DNA of 64,000 bases from Plasmodium brasilianum (lineage: Eukaryota > Apicomplexa > Aconoidasida > Haemosporida > Plasmodiidae), in NCBI RefSeq assembly GCF_023973825.1, contig NC_090121.1, forward strand, positions 950,001 to 1,014,000. Reading direction: 5' to 3'. Shown piece by piece: positions 1 to 12,041 of this stretch (position 1 is the stretch's first letter; the number at the start of each line of letters is the position of its first letter). A program made the translations under genes and the position numbers. Under the pieces are notes generated by a model that was given only the letters and a program-made list of their open reading frames with translations, was not told where the DNA came from and made no database searches.

Positions 1-1800
1 AAAAAAAAATACAAGTCTCCTCATGCTTTTTAACTTTATAAATATAATAATTTATATCATAGCAGTGATATATTTTTTTTTTTAAATTCCTAGTTTTTGT
101 AGTTGAGGAATGTATTAAGGAAGAAATTTTTTTCTCATTCCTTCTTTCCTTAATGCCTTTTTTTTTTATTTTACTTTTTCTTTTACAACAATTAGGACGT
201 GTAATTATAATGATGAACAACCATTTATTGAGTAAATAAACTTCTTATCACACCATAATATTTTTTATTGGTCTTTAAAAAAAAATATAGTTTACTTTTG
301 GCTAATATATTGTAGTACATTAAAGAAAATCAGTCGAATGTAGATCATTCAAAGTTTCTTCCCCTACGTATATAATACCATAATAATATAAAGCTCTAAA
401 AATGAAATGGTTTAATTGTACCTTTCAAAATTTACGCGATATCACAAGTATATAATACATACAAGCGTGTGAGGCTTGTACGCAAGAAGGCATTATATAC
501 CTAATATAGGTGTACATAAACATGTATGAATGTATGTATATATATTTGATGCAAACACAGTTTGCCTTTACTTTGCATGCAAAAAGAGAAACATCATGAA
601 TGTAAAAAAATTAGTCCTACAAAGAAAATATGGGCAATGAAAAAAGTAAAATAGCATTTGTAACTGAACAAAAAGATAGGAAAACTTCATCAAACACAAG
701 AATGAGCATATATATATATGTTTATGCTTATATTCGTTTAAGAATGTAATAAATAAGAGTGTATGCATCTACAAGTGCACACTTTAAACGCCACCTAATG
801 CGCATACCTTTATATTTATGACCTCCCAGTAAACACAATAGCTATAATAAATACTTGTGCACTAAAGGGGGAAAAAAAAAAAAAAAAAAAAAAACTAGCA
901 AAATGGGGCGGGGGGGATGTATATATATATATATATATATATATGCCCTACATAATATTTCTGTACGCTGTTTTTCTTAACACGTATATTTATGCTAAAA
1001 AAACGTCATTTGAGGAAATGCTAAAAGGTAGCTACTGCGATGTATAATATATAAATGCATACATATAAATGGATATATAAATGCAATAAAAATGTTTAAG
1101 CGTTATCCTTATATACATACGTACATAACACCGTTAAAAAGGGAATAAATTAACAGCACTGTCATTAATGAATTATACAAAGGGTTATATATATTTTTTT
1201 TTTTAAATTCGATATTTTTTTCATTTGAAAGTAAAATATATTGTACTTGTATGATGTACTTGAAAAAGTAACGTACAAAGAGAAATCAAAAAAGCGAAAA
1301 TTTTTTATTTTGAACTTAAATTGTTAAACGCTTATAAAAAAAAAAGAAATTATAGAAAACGAACAAAAATTAAACATATACAAAAATAAAGAGAAATTAA
1401 AACATAAATAGAGCATAAATAGAGCATAAATAAAACTAAATTAAAACAATTAAAACAAAATAATTTAAACACCATCTTCGTGGATGATACATTAAAAAAA
1501 AAAAAAATTAAATTGCAGTTAACTACATCTTATATATATATAATATATATACATATACAGATTTTCTTGGCGTAACGAGAAATATTGTTCCCATTATATA
1601 ACCCTTTAAAGTATAAGAAAAAACATAGTAAGGAATACCAGTTTGTGGTATTATCTACATATATGTACATATATATACATATATATAGATAGATATATGT
1701 ACATGTAGATATATGTTTATATACATATCGATATATACATATACATCTATACATATATACATATATACATATATACATAGATATATACATATACATATAT

Positions 1801-1849
<49 letters not shown>

Positions 1850-1911
1850 ATTTATAAGGCATAATTTCATTTCGGAGTACTTCCTCACCTTTCGAGTCGA
1901 ATATATTTACA
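1..1911. other. Intergenic DNA upstream of CYP19A
   Basis: No credible coding exon was found on either strand. The stretch holds A/T homopolymers (for example near 868-893), a short (TA)n tract near 918-944, and a dense block of TACATA-type repeats with (TA)n from about 1660 to 1850 immediately before the cyclophilin start. It probably contains the promoter and 5' UTR of CYP19A and the flank of a gene lying outside the window, but I see no defined motif. Confidence 0.6.
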
Positions 1912-2424
1912 ATGAGCCGAAGCAAAGTGTTTTTTGACATATCGATTGATAATAAAAACGCGGGTAGAATAATTTTTGAATTATTCAGTGATATTACCCC
2001 TAAAACGTGTGAAAACTTTAGGTCATTATGTGCAGGTGATAAAGTGGGTTCAAAAGGAAAGAATTTACATTATAAAAATTCTATATTTCATAGAATTATT
2101 CCTCAATTTATGTGTCAAGGAGGGGACATAACTAATGGCAATGGTTCAGGTGGAGAATCCATATATGGAAGATCTTTTACTGATGAAAATTTTAAAATGA
2201 AACATGATCAACCGGGTCTATTATCTATGGCTAATGCAGGACCAAACACAAATTCTTCGCAATTCTTTATCACCCTTGTTCCATGTCCATGGTTAGATGG
2301 AAAACATGTAGTTTTTGGAAAAGTTGTGGAGGGTATGAATGTTGTAAGGGATATGGAAAAAGAAGGAGCTAACAGTGGATTTGTTAAAAGGCAAGTTGTT
2401 GTAACTAACTGTGGTGAATTGTAA
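1912..2424 (+). CDS. CYP19A: Cyclophilin-type peptidyl-prolyl cis-trans isomerase (CYP19A-like)
   Basis: Catalyses cis-trans isomerisation of Xaa-Pro bonds; small cytosolic cyclophilins are the targets of cyclosporin A. The single-exon protein has 170 residues, normal for a one-domain cyclophilin. All active-site residues of the family are visible with an offset of six from human cyclophilin A: R61, F66, M67, Q69, A107, F119, W127, L128 and H132. The loop at about residues 46-54 carries the extra residues of the divergent-loop cyclophilins, and Cys40 and Cys167 sit close to the cysteine pair that is redox-active in plant relatives; that function is inferred, not shown. The ATG at 1912 is the first in frame and gives a start like the P. 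falciparum protein as I remember it. It is convergent with CARL, with two small candidate genes lying between them. Confidence 0.96.
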   Translation: MSRSKVFFDISIDNKNAGRIIFELFSDITPKTCENFRSLCAGDKVGSKGKNLHYKNSIFHRIIPQFMCQGGDITNGNGSGGESIYGRSFTDENFKMKHDQPGLLSMANAGPNTNSSQFFITLVPCPWLDGKHVVFGKVVEGMNVVRDMEKEGANSGFVKRQVVVTNCGEL

Positions 2425-2513
2425 GGGAAGAGTTGTACTAATAAAATTACACATGTTTATATGTATGCATTAATAGGTTTACGTGTATATCTAAATGTAT
2501 ATAAACGTGTGTG

Positions 2514-2553
<40 letters not shown>

Positions 2554-3756
2554 CATGTACATATTTATGTTAATAGGTAAATGTATACAACAAATATGTG
2601 CATACTTATGAATACATAGGTACATACGCATATGCATATTAACCTAAGTCCATGTACATAAATAAACAAAGGGGGAAATACATTTAGCACAGTTACGTAG
2701 GTTCACGTATATTTATTTTTAAAATGTGTGTTTATTTAATTTCCATTTTAAGTACATTCCTTTTTTATTTGTATATTTCTTATTTTTGAAATATATATAA
2801 AGAATTAATATGGAAGAATTCGCGTGAAAATAGTCAAATAAGAGTGTATCGTGTATTTTTTATTTTTTACTCCCTTTTTTTTTTTTTTTCTTTTTTTTTT
2901 TTCATCAATACGTGAAAAAGGAAAACATGGCATTGTTCATTGTTCCAACGTACTGTATAATTTTCTTGTACAAACAAGTCATTAAGATTAGTCCATACGA
3001 AACACCCGAACATTTATGTATTCATATATATACTTTTTTTTTTTTTTTTTTGCATTTCTCTTCGTCCCTTTTTCTTTCCTCACGTTATTCAAGAATAACG
3101 TGTTTTAAAAATTAAAAAGTGTGCAAATTTTCGCTACTTAAGGTTATTAAAAAAAAAAAATATTTTTTTTTTTTTTAACATGTATTGTGCATGTTGTAAT
3201 GGGCAGATTTTTTTTTTTTTTCTTAGCTAGCTACAAAGGGGATATTAACAAATTATCATACAAAAAAAAACTGTAAGCCTTTTTTCATGAATTAGTAATT
3301 TTAGTTTTTTAAAAATGTATTAATCTATATTATATTTCACATAAATGAAGGAATTATACCTAAATGTGAGTGTGTGCAAATATATACACGTACGTGTATG
3401 CATTTATGCGTATGTAGGTAAATATGTATGTATGTTCATGTTTTATGTGTAGGGGCTACAAAATGTACGAATTTTGCTGTTGTGAGGAAAGTATTAACTA
3501 TTCATAATTTTTTTCGAATAATTAGAAAGTTCAAATTTTAATAATTTCTCCTCATATGAAGGTGTTTTTTCCATTTTAGCTTAAAAAGAGAAAAAGAAAA
3601 AAAGAAAAATGAATAAATTAAAAAAATAAAAACACTGCTTATTTTGCAACAATCACAATGTGCAATAGTAAATGTGTGGTGTCCATATTTTATACTTATT
3701 CAACGACATATGAAATTACGTCTACTATTTTTACAGCTGTTTCTGAAAGAGTAAAA
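2425..3756. other. Intergenic DNA downstream of CYP19A
   Basis: Contains the presumed 3' UTR of CYP19A, a (TA)n tract at about 2519-2549 and several T homopolymers (2876-2902, 3036-3051, 3160-3177, 3210-3221). An in-frame ATG at 3658 could extend the small gene that follows by 33 residues. Otherwise nothing coding was recognised. Confidence 0.5.
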
Positions 3757-4268
3757 ATGAGTCTACAGGGTATTTCTTCGCATATGTATAGGCACATATA
3801 TATATGTACCTATTTATGTACATAAACATATACGTAAACACGTGTAATGCATACTTTTACAAAGATTTATTTTATAAAAAACAGAACACTTAGTCGAGGT
3901 TGAGAAATAAATAAAATATGAATAAATTATTTTTCTTAAATAAATTATTTTTTATGGACATACTTGTTTCTCCCTACTTTTTTCGGTAGAAACTGTAAAT
4001 TCTAGCTCAGCTGTTTTTACACATATCAGAAAATTTTCGCTGGGCATGTCGTAATAACATTATGTACGATTTACAGTTTTTAAAAAATGGAAAACATAAG
4101 TTTTTAAACAAATATAATGAATTTGCAAAAGTTCGAAGAAGGGATACCCAACTGAGTACTTTTGTTCATACGCAGCGTATATATGCGAACATTCATGTTT
4201 GCACATATAAGGACGTACACATAGACAAGTCCTACACACAAGTTGAAAGGAAATTATTTTTAAATTAA
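3757..4268 (+). CDS. Candidate small two-exon gene, function unknown
   Basis: Not recognised. Exon 1 is 3757-3769 (ATG AGT CTA CAG G, phase 1), the intron 3770-4029 opens GTATTT and closes ATCAG, and exon 2 is 4030-4268. The join makes GAA and leads into a hydrophilic, Arg/Lys/Asn-rich stretch beginning ENFRWACRNN, unlike the surrounding TACATA repeats. The predicted product is 83 residues with no membrane segment. The reading frame is also open upstream to an ATG at 3658, which would give 116 residues. The last 30 residues run through repeat-like sequence and may be wrong if another intron starts near 4177. The evidence is frame continuity, splice signals and composition only. Confidence 0.4.
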
Positions 4269-4517
4269 CAATTTTAGCTTAAAAAAACAAAAACAAATAC
4301 AAGTTTTTCAAAAGGACGCAAAAATGTATATTACTATAATGGTTAAAAATATTTTTGTTTCTGTTTCTGTTTTTGTTTATTTTTTTTTTTTTAAGAACAT
4401 TTAAAAGAAAATAAAATAAGGAAAAATTATGTTCTGGTGGGGTATCTCACATACGTTCATTGTTGTTATTGTTGTTATTGCTGTTATTGCTGTTATTGCT
4501 GTTATTCTATTATTTCT

Positions 4518-5641
4518 TCACAATGCACTAATGTCATCATATGGCTTTCCCAAGTTCCTCAGCTGATGTTTTGCCGATATGGAATATGAAACAATCAAGA
4601 TTGAAAGAATTATCTTTATAAATGCAAAAGAAAAAAGATGTTAATAAGTATATTACGGGGATAAATATATAAAAGGGTTAAACAGCATAATCAAATTTTC
4701 ATACAATTTATTAAATTTTTACAACTATTATCCGTCCGCTAATTTGGGCATTCTCTCTATATATACATGTATACACATGTACATATACATATATATAAAC
4801 ATATACATATACATGCACATATACATATATATGCACATATACATATACATGCACATATACATATACATGCACATATACATATACATACATATATATACAA
4901 ACACATATAATATATTTATCGTTCTTTTTTCTTTTCTTTTTTTTTCCAACCTTGACAAGGAACAAACAAACCCAAATCGATAAGGCAAAAGAAAACATAG
5001 AAATGTTTGATAAATAATTTAGTCTGAAAAATAAAATCAAATTTTGGAGTTACCATGTAAGCACCACAGTTTTTAAGCAGAGAGGTGTGTGCGTTATATA
5101 TTTATGTGTATATATTTATGTGTATATCTTTTTCTGTATATATTTATGTGTATATCTTTTTCTGTATATATTTATGTGTATATCTTTTTCTGTATATATT
5201 TATGTGTATATATTTATGTGTATATCTTTTTGTGTATATCTTTTTGTGTATATATTTATGTGTATATATATTTATATATATGTACATAAGCGTATATTTA
5301 CACATATGCTCACTTTATTTTATATTTTTTCCTGTAAATACAAACCTGGGAAGAGAACACACTATTAAGGTTACGACGGGCATTGACATATACCCCAGTC
5401 TCCTGAAAAGAAGAAAAAATAAATTAAATTATTGACAAATTAATGTTTGCACCACGCGAATGTATACACAAGTAAACATATGTATATATGTACATATATA
5501 CATACGTACGTATATGTACACAGGCAATTCGCGTACTGTATTCACGGTGAAACAAAAGGCGCACAAAAAATTTAACCTGGTTGGAATGTGGGAAAAGCTA
5601 AAAATATTTTTGCATGGGACTTCAAAGGTTGAAGCGTTCAT
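4518..5641 (-). CDS. Candidate five-exon gene for a small membrane protein
   Basis: Not recognised. On the minus strand the exons are 5641-5577, 5402-5346, 5023-4951, 4752-4726 and 4613-4518; they join in phases 2, 2, 0 and 0 and give exactly 106 codons including TGA, so 105 residues. Acceptors at exons 2 and 3 are strong (T-rich then CAG); donors are GTTAAA, GTTTGT, GTTGGA and GTTGTA. The product has three hydrophobic segments at roughly residues 28-40, 46-65 and 71-87 and a basic, then acidic, C-terminal tail ([14 protein letters not shown]). Two of the introns are filled with TACATA- or TATTTATG-type repeats. The 27-nt fourth exon is the weakest part. Size and layout resemble many three-pass ER or mitochondrial proteins, but no diagnostic motif was seen. 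Confidence 0.5.
4768..4893. repeat. TACATA/ATGCACATA minisatellite within a candidate intron
   Basis: Near-tandem units of about 18 bp built from ACATATACAT and GCAC, lying inside the fourth intron of the small gene at 4518-5641. Confidence 0.8.
5087..5290. repeat. TGTATATATTTATG / TGTATATCTTTTTC alternating repeat
   Basis: Two roughly 14-bp words alternate across about 200 bp. The block lies in the third intron (between 5346 and 5023) of the candidate gene at 4518-5641. Confidence 0.8.
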
Positions 5642-5724
5642 GTAATAAATGTTGTTGCTGGGGGTTCTTGAAATCAAAACATCGGCAAGGAGCGTCTAAC
5701 AAGATGCACAAGAATGTACACGTC

Positions 5725-5771
<47 letters not shown>
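5725..5771. repeat. (TA)n microsatellite
   Basis: An uninterrupted TA run of about 46 bp just upstream (on the minus strand) of the small candidate gene and downstream of CARL. Confidence 0.9.
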
Positions 5772-5773
<2 letters not shown>

Positions 5774-5865
5774 TAGATACACGCATAGACATACGCACGT
5801 ATATTCATATTTATGTATAACTCGTCACAGTGCTTTTCTTTACATTTTTATTAATTTGTTTGCAT

Positions 5866-8800
5866 TTATTTTACACTCTTTCCTAATTTGCTTACTTGGA
5901 AATATCTGTTTAACGACTCCGAGTTGAGCTTGTTGTATTTGAGCAAATACGAGTGCTTGCACCAGTCTACCCCTACTTCAAGCATTAGAATAATTATTAA
6001 CCAACTGGCAATACTAATAAACGAATTTTGCGTTCTATATGCTGTTGACATTTTTAATAACACAAGAAATGCATCAACGAATAAGTAAAATCTCTCAACA
6101 GCATCTGAAGCTACAATTGTGAAAAGTGATATTTTCGTAAATTTTTTGAAAACCGTCGATTTTATTTCCGTAAAATTGCTCATAACTAGAATTAAAAACA
6201 TCGTCGACTGAAAAAGGGGGGGAGAGAAAAGAAAAAAAAAAAAAAAAAAAAAATATATATATATAAATACATACATATATATATATATATATACATATGC
6301 ATGTATGTGAGTGTGCAACATACTCAGCTTTAATGTCTGTACACAGACTTTACATAAAGGTAAGCGAAAAAGGTGAGGGAAAAAAAAAAAAAAAATAGGT
6401 TTACCTCTGACGAATTAATAGCAATGTTCAATGACAAGAAGCGAATAAGATGCGCAAAGGAATGAGTTAAAATGTAGGCAAGAACAAAAATATATTGTAC
6501 GATAAATTTGATTAAAATGCTATAGAAAGGATAAAAAAGAGGAATTTTAAAATTTTTGTTTATTTTATCATCTTTATTATTTTTTTGAAAAAAGGAAAAA
6601 TTGTTCTCTTTTTCATTGTAACGATGAAAATGGTAACTAGCCATATTTTTATTTTTATAATGTTGTCCTTGATATAAATCCTTACTATTCATATAATTTT
6701 GCATAGACTCGTTATTTTTAACACTATCCCATTGTGAGGTATCAATAAATTCAATTTTTTTATTTTGAGAATTAAGGTATCGCTGGTTTTTATTATCATA
6801 TTTAATTAAATTTTTATCTTCTTTATGATTATCATGTTTTTTAATATTTACTCCCATCTGTTCTAGTAGTAGCAGTGGCTGTTCTTGTTGTTGCTGCTTC
6901 TGAGGCTGTTGAACTCCTCCTTCTTGGCGTTGTAAAAAAATTTGATCAGAATTTTCTTTTTCATTTTGTTCGTTATTATAACTATTACGTAATATATAAA
7001 CGTACGAACGTAAATTTATAATTCGGATAAATGTTCTGATCATATTATCTATCAAATCTTTTCCTAATGACCTTAATAATCTTTCTAAAATTTCAAGCAT
7101 ATTTAATACAACATATAGTTTCATAAACGGTTGGGCTCTTATATAATGATATATTCTTGACGTATCAACAAACGAAAATATATAAATACAAATTAATATT
7201 AAAGAGAATCTTATCAAACCAGTATATTCCGGAAAGGATAATTTTAGAGAATTTATATGCTGCTTTAATAGTTTTCTTTTAGTAGCTCTTACTTTTGTTT
7301 TATTTTTTTTTATACTCTTCCTTTTTGAATAACATTCATTTAGTTTGTAGTACACACAGTTTTCACTATTCCTTTTTTGAGAAGCGTGTAGAGGTTTGCG
7401 TCTTTTAGCATAAGCAATGTTCTCACCATTGTAATCATCATCATGGTTGTTACCATGGTTGTTTTCTTCATCGTTATGTTCATCGTTATGTTCATCGTTA
7501 TGTTCATCGTCATGTTCATCGTCATGTTCATCGTTATGTTCATCGTTATGTTCATCGTTATGTTCATCGTTATGTTCATCGTCATGTTCATTGTTACCAC
7601 CACCACTACCTTCCAACATATTACAGTTGGAAAAACTATCAGCATTAATGCCAACGCTTCTGTCATCTGTAGCATAAACACATTCATTACTATGCACATA
7701 ACTGTTCTGCGTTCTATGAGAGCTGCTATATTTTTCCTTACTCGGATCATTTCTATTATTTTCGCCATTATTAAAAAGGTGTATTTTATCATTTAAATTA
7801 AACTCATAATTATTATCACTAGGATTGTAAACCATTAATTTTTTATCTCCGTTCATATTAATGGTTATACTTTTTTTATCATTTATTAATGGATTATTCT
7901 TATCTTCATTTTCGTGGTTGCTACATATATAAGGCATATCCATCTTTCTACTCCGAATTACAGACTTTTGTACATAAACATTGTCTTCACTATCCCCTTT
8001 TTGTCTCATCCCTTCGCTGTCTTCTTTTTCCGCATACCCTCCGTGTTCACCATCACTGTTACTCGCTTCTAAACTTTGCGCATTTTGATTTTTTGTAATT
8101 TCAACAACATTTTCATCATTTTTGTTTTTTCTACTATTGAGGTATTTCACCTCAAAGGACCTAGCAGCAATTTTTTTTTTTTGTTCAGCCTTTAAAATTT
8201 TAAACGTATATAATTTATTGATATCAAAAAAATGAATGACCTTCATACATATAGCGTTAAAAAGGGCTTTAAGATTTTTTATTCCATTTTTTAAAAAATT
8301 CAATATTTTCTTTTTTGCTGATACAAGTGGATTTAACAAATACGTCATAATGTTAGTCTTCTTTTTTTTCGTAGATCCGTCAAACGATTTTTTATTAATT
8401 ATTTGTAATTTTCTTTTTTGTAATTTCATTTCATCCCTCGTCGATTTGTTCTTATACAATCTCCTTACACGTACCGTGTTACCATATTTCATATCTACAC
8501 TGATAACATTCTTTATAATTTTTTTTTCTGTGCATTGACTAAAGTTGATTCTATTTGCACAGTTCGTATTGTTCAGGGCATTATTGCCACACGCATTACT
8601 AGGACAAGAGGTGCAATCCCTGTTGTTGTTATTTCCATTTTCTTGGCTTTCGACAGTTTTAAACATATACACATCCGCGTTCATGTGAGCGGAATTGCTG
8701 ATGGAGCAGCTCTGTTCCTTCAAGTTGAATTCATCGGAGTTTGAAAAGTTCATGTGAAAGGTTAATCCATCTACGTGATGATTCGTACCATAACTGTTTG

Positions 8801-9554
8801 TCTGTTCTTTTTTGGAGATAAAAGAATAATCTAGGTCTTTACGTTTGGCGTTGTGCCTTTCTGCACTTCTTCCCATACTTTTGTTTTTATTTTTTTCATA
8901 ATAATAATAATAATTATTATTATTATTATTATTAACATCATCATCATCATCTTCATCTTCATCATCATTTTTTCTATTATTATCATCATTTGCAATAGTA
9001 ATGTGATCCGAGTCGAAAATTTTCCTCCCCCTATTATACGAAAACCTACTTGAATTCTTAATAACTCTGGCTTCATATTTTTTCAAATCTTTAAAATTAC
9101 AAGTAGTGGCATATTCATATAATTTAAAATTCTTGAAAGCGATGAAGACATTTAGCAAACTATGACTAAAATTTTTTAAAAAAATATATACTAAAATAAA
9201 AATAGATCTAATGACTTGTACAGGCATAAAAGTTATATCATATAAAATATTATCTAAACATAATACAAATGAAATACTCATAATTTTTTCCAAAAAATAT
9301 GGCACATTTAACATATGCTCTAAAGCATTATCAGGTATTGAATCAGACTTGAAAAAATTATCTAAAAATTTATAAAAATCATATTTATTTTCTTCCTTAC
9401 TATTAATCTTTTTATTATCATATATAATATTTTTATTTTTATCAATTTCTTTACTCTTCTCTTCTGAATTCTCTTTGTCACTATGGTATGTATCACAGTA
9501 CCTCCCTCCTCTTATTTCGTCCAGTATAAAATCATACAGCGTTATTCTGTTCAT
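5866..9554 (-). CDS. CARL: CARL-type polytopic membrane protein, TAPT1 family
   Basis: Homologue of the Plasmodium cyclic amine resistance locus protein, a seven-pass cis-Golgi/ER membrane protein in which mutations give resistance to imidazolopiperazines. Two exons: 9554-6405 (1,050 codons, donor GAG|GTAAAC) and 6207-5866 after a 197-bp intron (acceptor TTTTTCAG), phase 0, total 1,163 residues. TAPT1 hallmarks are visible: an N-terminal membrane pair at about 85-145; a central block at about 775-850 with IRAQPFMKLYVVLNMLE followed by LGKDL; and a C-terminal block starting near 1005 where SLNIAINS (exon 1) joins MSNFTEIKSTVFKKF (exon 2), the order seen in human TAPT1, which confirms the junction. 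Residues about 190-760 are an Asn/Lys/Asp-rich insertion containing NDEH repeats. The family's biochemical activity is not known. Confidence 0.93.
7465..7592 (-). repeat. 12-bp coding repeat (NDEH/DDEH) in CARL
   Basis: About eleven in-frame 12-bp units encode Asn-Asp-Glu-His, some with Asp for Asn, in the long low-complexity insertion of CARL. It is probably a disordered surface loop. Confidence 0.9.
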
Positions 9555-10248
9555 GTCTTTGTTAATATTTCATTTTTAAAAATATATACACATATATATA
9601 TGCACTTGGCACGTTAAGTGGTTGCCACTACACGTGGGCATACCTTGAACATGTCTCTCTGTGCAATACAATAATATGTAGCTTATACGCACATATTCTA
9701 TACCCCTCTAACTCGACTTGAATATTCGCAATTTTTGACTTATAATTTGTTAAATGTAATGTATGACCTACAATTTTTAATTTACATTTTATGACGTATA
9801 ATTTTTAATTTTTAACTTACAATATTGTTTTCGTACTCGTAATGATATAGGCAAATAAGATGACAAGCATTCACGCCTCATATGGGACCAGACAAATGTT
9901 CATACATCACATTACAACTGCATGGTCAACAAACCGCGTAAATTATGTTCATGTAAAGAGGACCCCCACTTATGTGCACGTGTTCTGGCACGTATGTGTT
10001 GGTATGTATGAGCTTACGTACTTACGTGTATATATGTATATGTGTTTGTGGTTGGGTATGTTTAAATATTTATCTTAACAAATTCACATGGGCTGCAAAC
10101 GCTTTGGGTACATACCATAATTCTCGCGTACTCTTTTCATTGTTTGCTTTATTTTTAAAAGTGTTCATATATTTCACAATGGACATTTTTTAGTCTTTCT
10201 CTTTGTCCTCTTTCAAAATTGCGTGAGCGCGAATGGAGAAAAGTAAAA

Positions 10249-10378
10249 TTAAAAAAAAAAAAATTAAAAAAAAAAATTAAAAAAAAAATTAAAAAAAAAA
10301 TTTAAAAAAAAAATTTAAAAAAAAATTAAAAAAAAAAATTAAAAAAAAAAATTTAAAAAAAAAATTTAAAAAAAAAAA
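10249..10378. repeat. A-run/TTAAA repeat tract
   Basis: About 130 bp of 7-10 A residues separated by TT or TTT, continuing into further A runs up to about 10442. It has nearly no coding capacity and is likely to be unstable or mis-assembled. Confidence 0.85.
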
Positions 10379-11477
10379 GGAAAACATAAAAGGAAAACAT
10401 AAAAAGGAAAAAAAAAAAAAAGAAAAAAAAAAAAAAAAAAAAGGCAAAAAACAAAAAATGGAAAAACAAAGCAAAAAAAAATTAAAAAAAGAGGAAAACA
10501 ATAAGGGGGTATTCGTTCTTACACAGCTTTCGAAGCGGTAATTCCGAACTCACTGCATATGTTACATCACTACTTGCGAACACGTTACATAATATACCAT
10601 AAAAAAAAAAAAATGCTTTATTTATTTTAGCAGCACTGTACGCATATATGAAAAAAAAAGGGAAAAATCATCCCTAAAAAAAGAACATACGAGTTGAACT
10701 GTTAAGTAAATGAAAATTTCTTCAAACTCATGCAAAGAATGCGAAAAAGGTACAGGTGAAAAAAATGAAAGACGTAAATGCGAAAAAAATCAAAAAAGAA
10801 AAGTAAACATGAATGAGGAAAAGGGTTTGGAAAAATATGTAAACGTACATACGTATGTACATACATACTAATACAAGCACAAATTTAGCAGCTAACGTAC
10901 ATCATACTGAAGGTAACAATTGCATAAAATATTTACATGTACAAGAATTTATGTGAGGAGTGGTATTTTTCCAAAAACTATTTTTTAGTTTTTGTGAAAA
11001 AAACTCACATTGTTTAAATGATTCATTTAATATATACATGTATGTACCTGTACATAGATATATATATATATATATATATATGTGTGTATATGCATTTACA
11101 TGAGATGATGGGAAGAATACTGTTGTGTTTCCTGTATAACATTATATATTTATGTACATGGTCATGCGGGTCTAGTGGGGACAAAATATTATTAGGATAC
11201 ATCAAAAGGGGGGAAAGCGATAAATTACACGAACACTGACCCAAGTGCGATGAGTATGCATATATACATATATCTATATGTATATATATATATATATATG
11301 TATGTATATATTTACATCCATGTGCATACATATACATGTACGAATGTAACATAGGAGAAAACGAAGCGCGGGTAAGTATAAAATGGACAAAGCAACCCAT
11401 AAATTTGAAGCACAAATGTGTGACTCTTTATACAATTAGGAAGTGAAGCTTCCTTTTCATTCCTTTCCATTCCTTTC

Positions 11478-11758
11478 TTTTCCTTTCCATTCCTGTTCAT
11501 TCCCTTCCTTTCCATTCTTTTCCATTCCTGTTCATTCCCTTCCTTTCCATTCTTTTCCATTCCTGTTCATTCCCTTCCTTTCCATTCTTTTCCATTCCTG
11601 TTCATTCCCTTCCTTTCCATTCTTTTCCATTCCTGTTCATTCCCTTCCTTTCCATTCTTTTCCATTCCTGTTCATTCCCTTCCTTTCCATTCTTTTCCAT
11701 TCCTGTTCATTCCCTTCCTTTCCATTCTTTTCCATTCCTGTTCATTCCCTTCCTTTCC
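11478..11758. repeat. 35-bp pyrimidine-rich minisatellite
   Basis: About eight near-identical copies of a 35-bp unit made of TTCCTTTCCATTC-type words. The plus strand is almost pure pyrimidine (T/C with an A every few bases), so the block is strongly strand-asymmetric. Because 35 is not a multiple of 3, each frame cycles. Confidence 0.93.
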
Positions 11759-12041
11759 TACCCTTTTTTTTTTTTTTTTTTTTTACAAATTCGCTAACCA
11801 TTTGGGACAACATATTGTTAATAAAATGAAAGTTGATGAAATTTTGATTATCAAAGAGTACCTTTTTTTATGTTTACTTTTGTTAAAACCTATTTAAGGT
11901 AAAATAAAAATAATTCATCATTAACGCTGTCTTTGAATACGGTGTAGTATAATATATAAAAACAAAAGTGTGTATTAAGTAAAGTGCATATATTGTAATG
12001 TATAAGATAAAAAAAAAAAAAAGGAAATTCCATTTTTGTAG

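Larger units (their letters stand above)
9555..12041. other. Intergenic DNA upstream of CARL, repeat-rich
   Basis: Between the CARL start and the candidate gene at 12042. It holds an A-rich tract, the 35-bp pyrimidine satellite and TACATA repeats. Exon-like pieces on the plus strand, which may be 5' exons of the 12042 gene, are a Lys/Glu/Cys-rich frame from ATG 10710 to a GTAAAC donor at 10839, a short frame starting ATG GAC AAA GCA ACC near 11381, and a frame from ATG 11826. I could not join them in phase to the downstream exons. Confidence 0.4.

Noticed and set aside
10710..10838. Lys/Glu/Cys-rich plus-strand frame beginning MKISSNSCKECEKG
   Set aside because: Ends at a plausible donor but no downstream exon joins in phase with a good acceptor; A-rich DNA gives such frames by chance.
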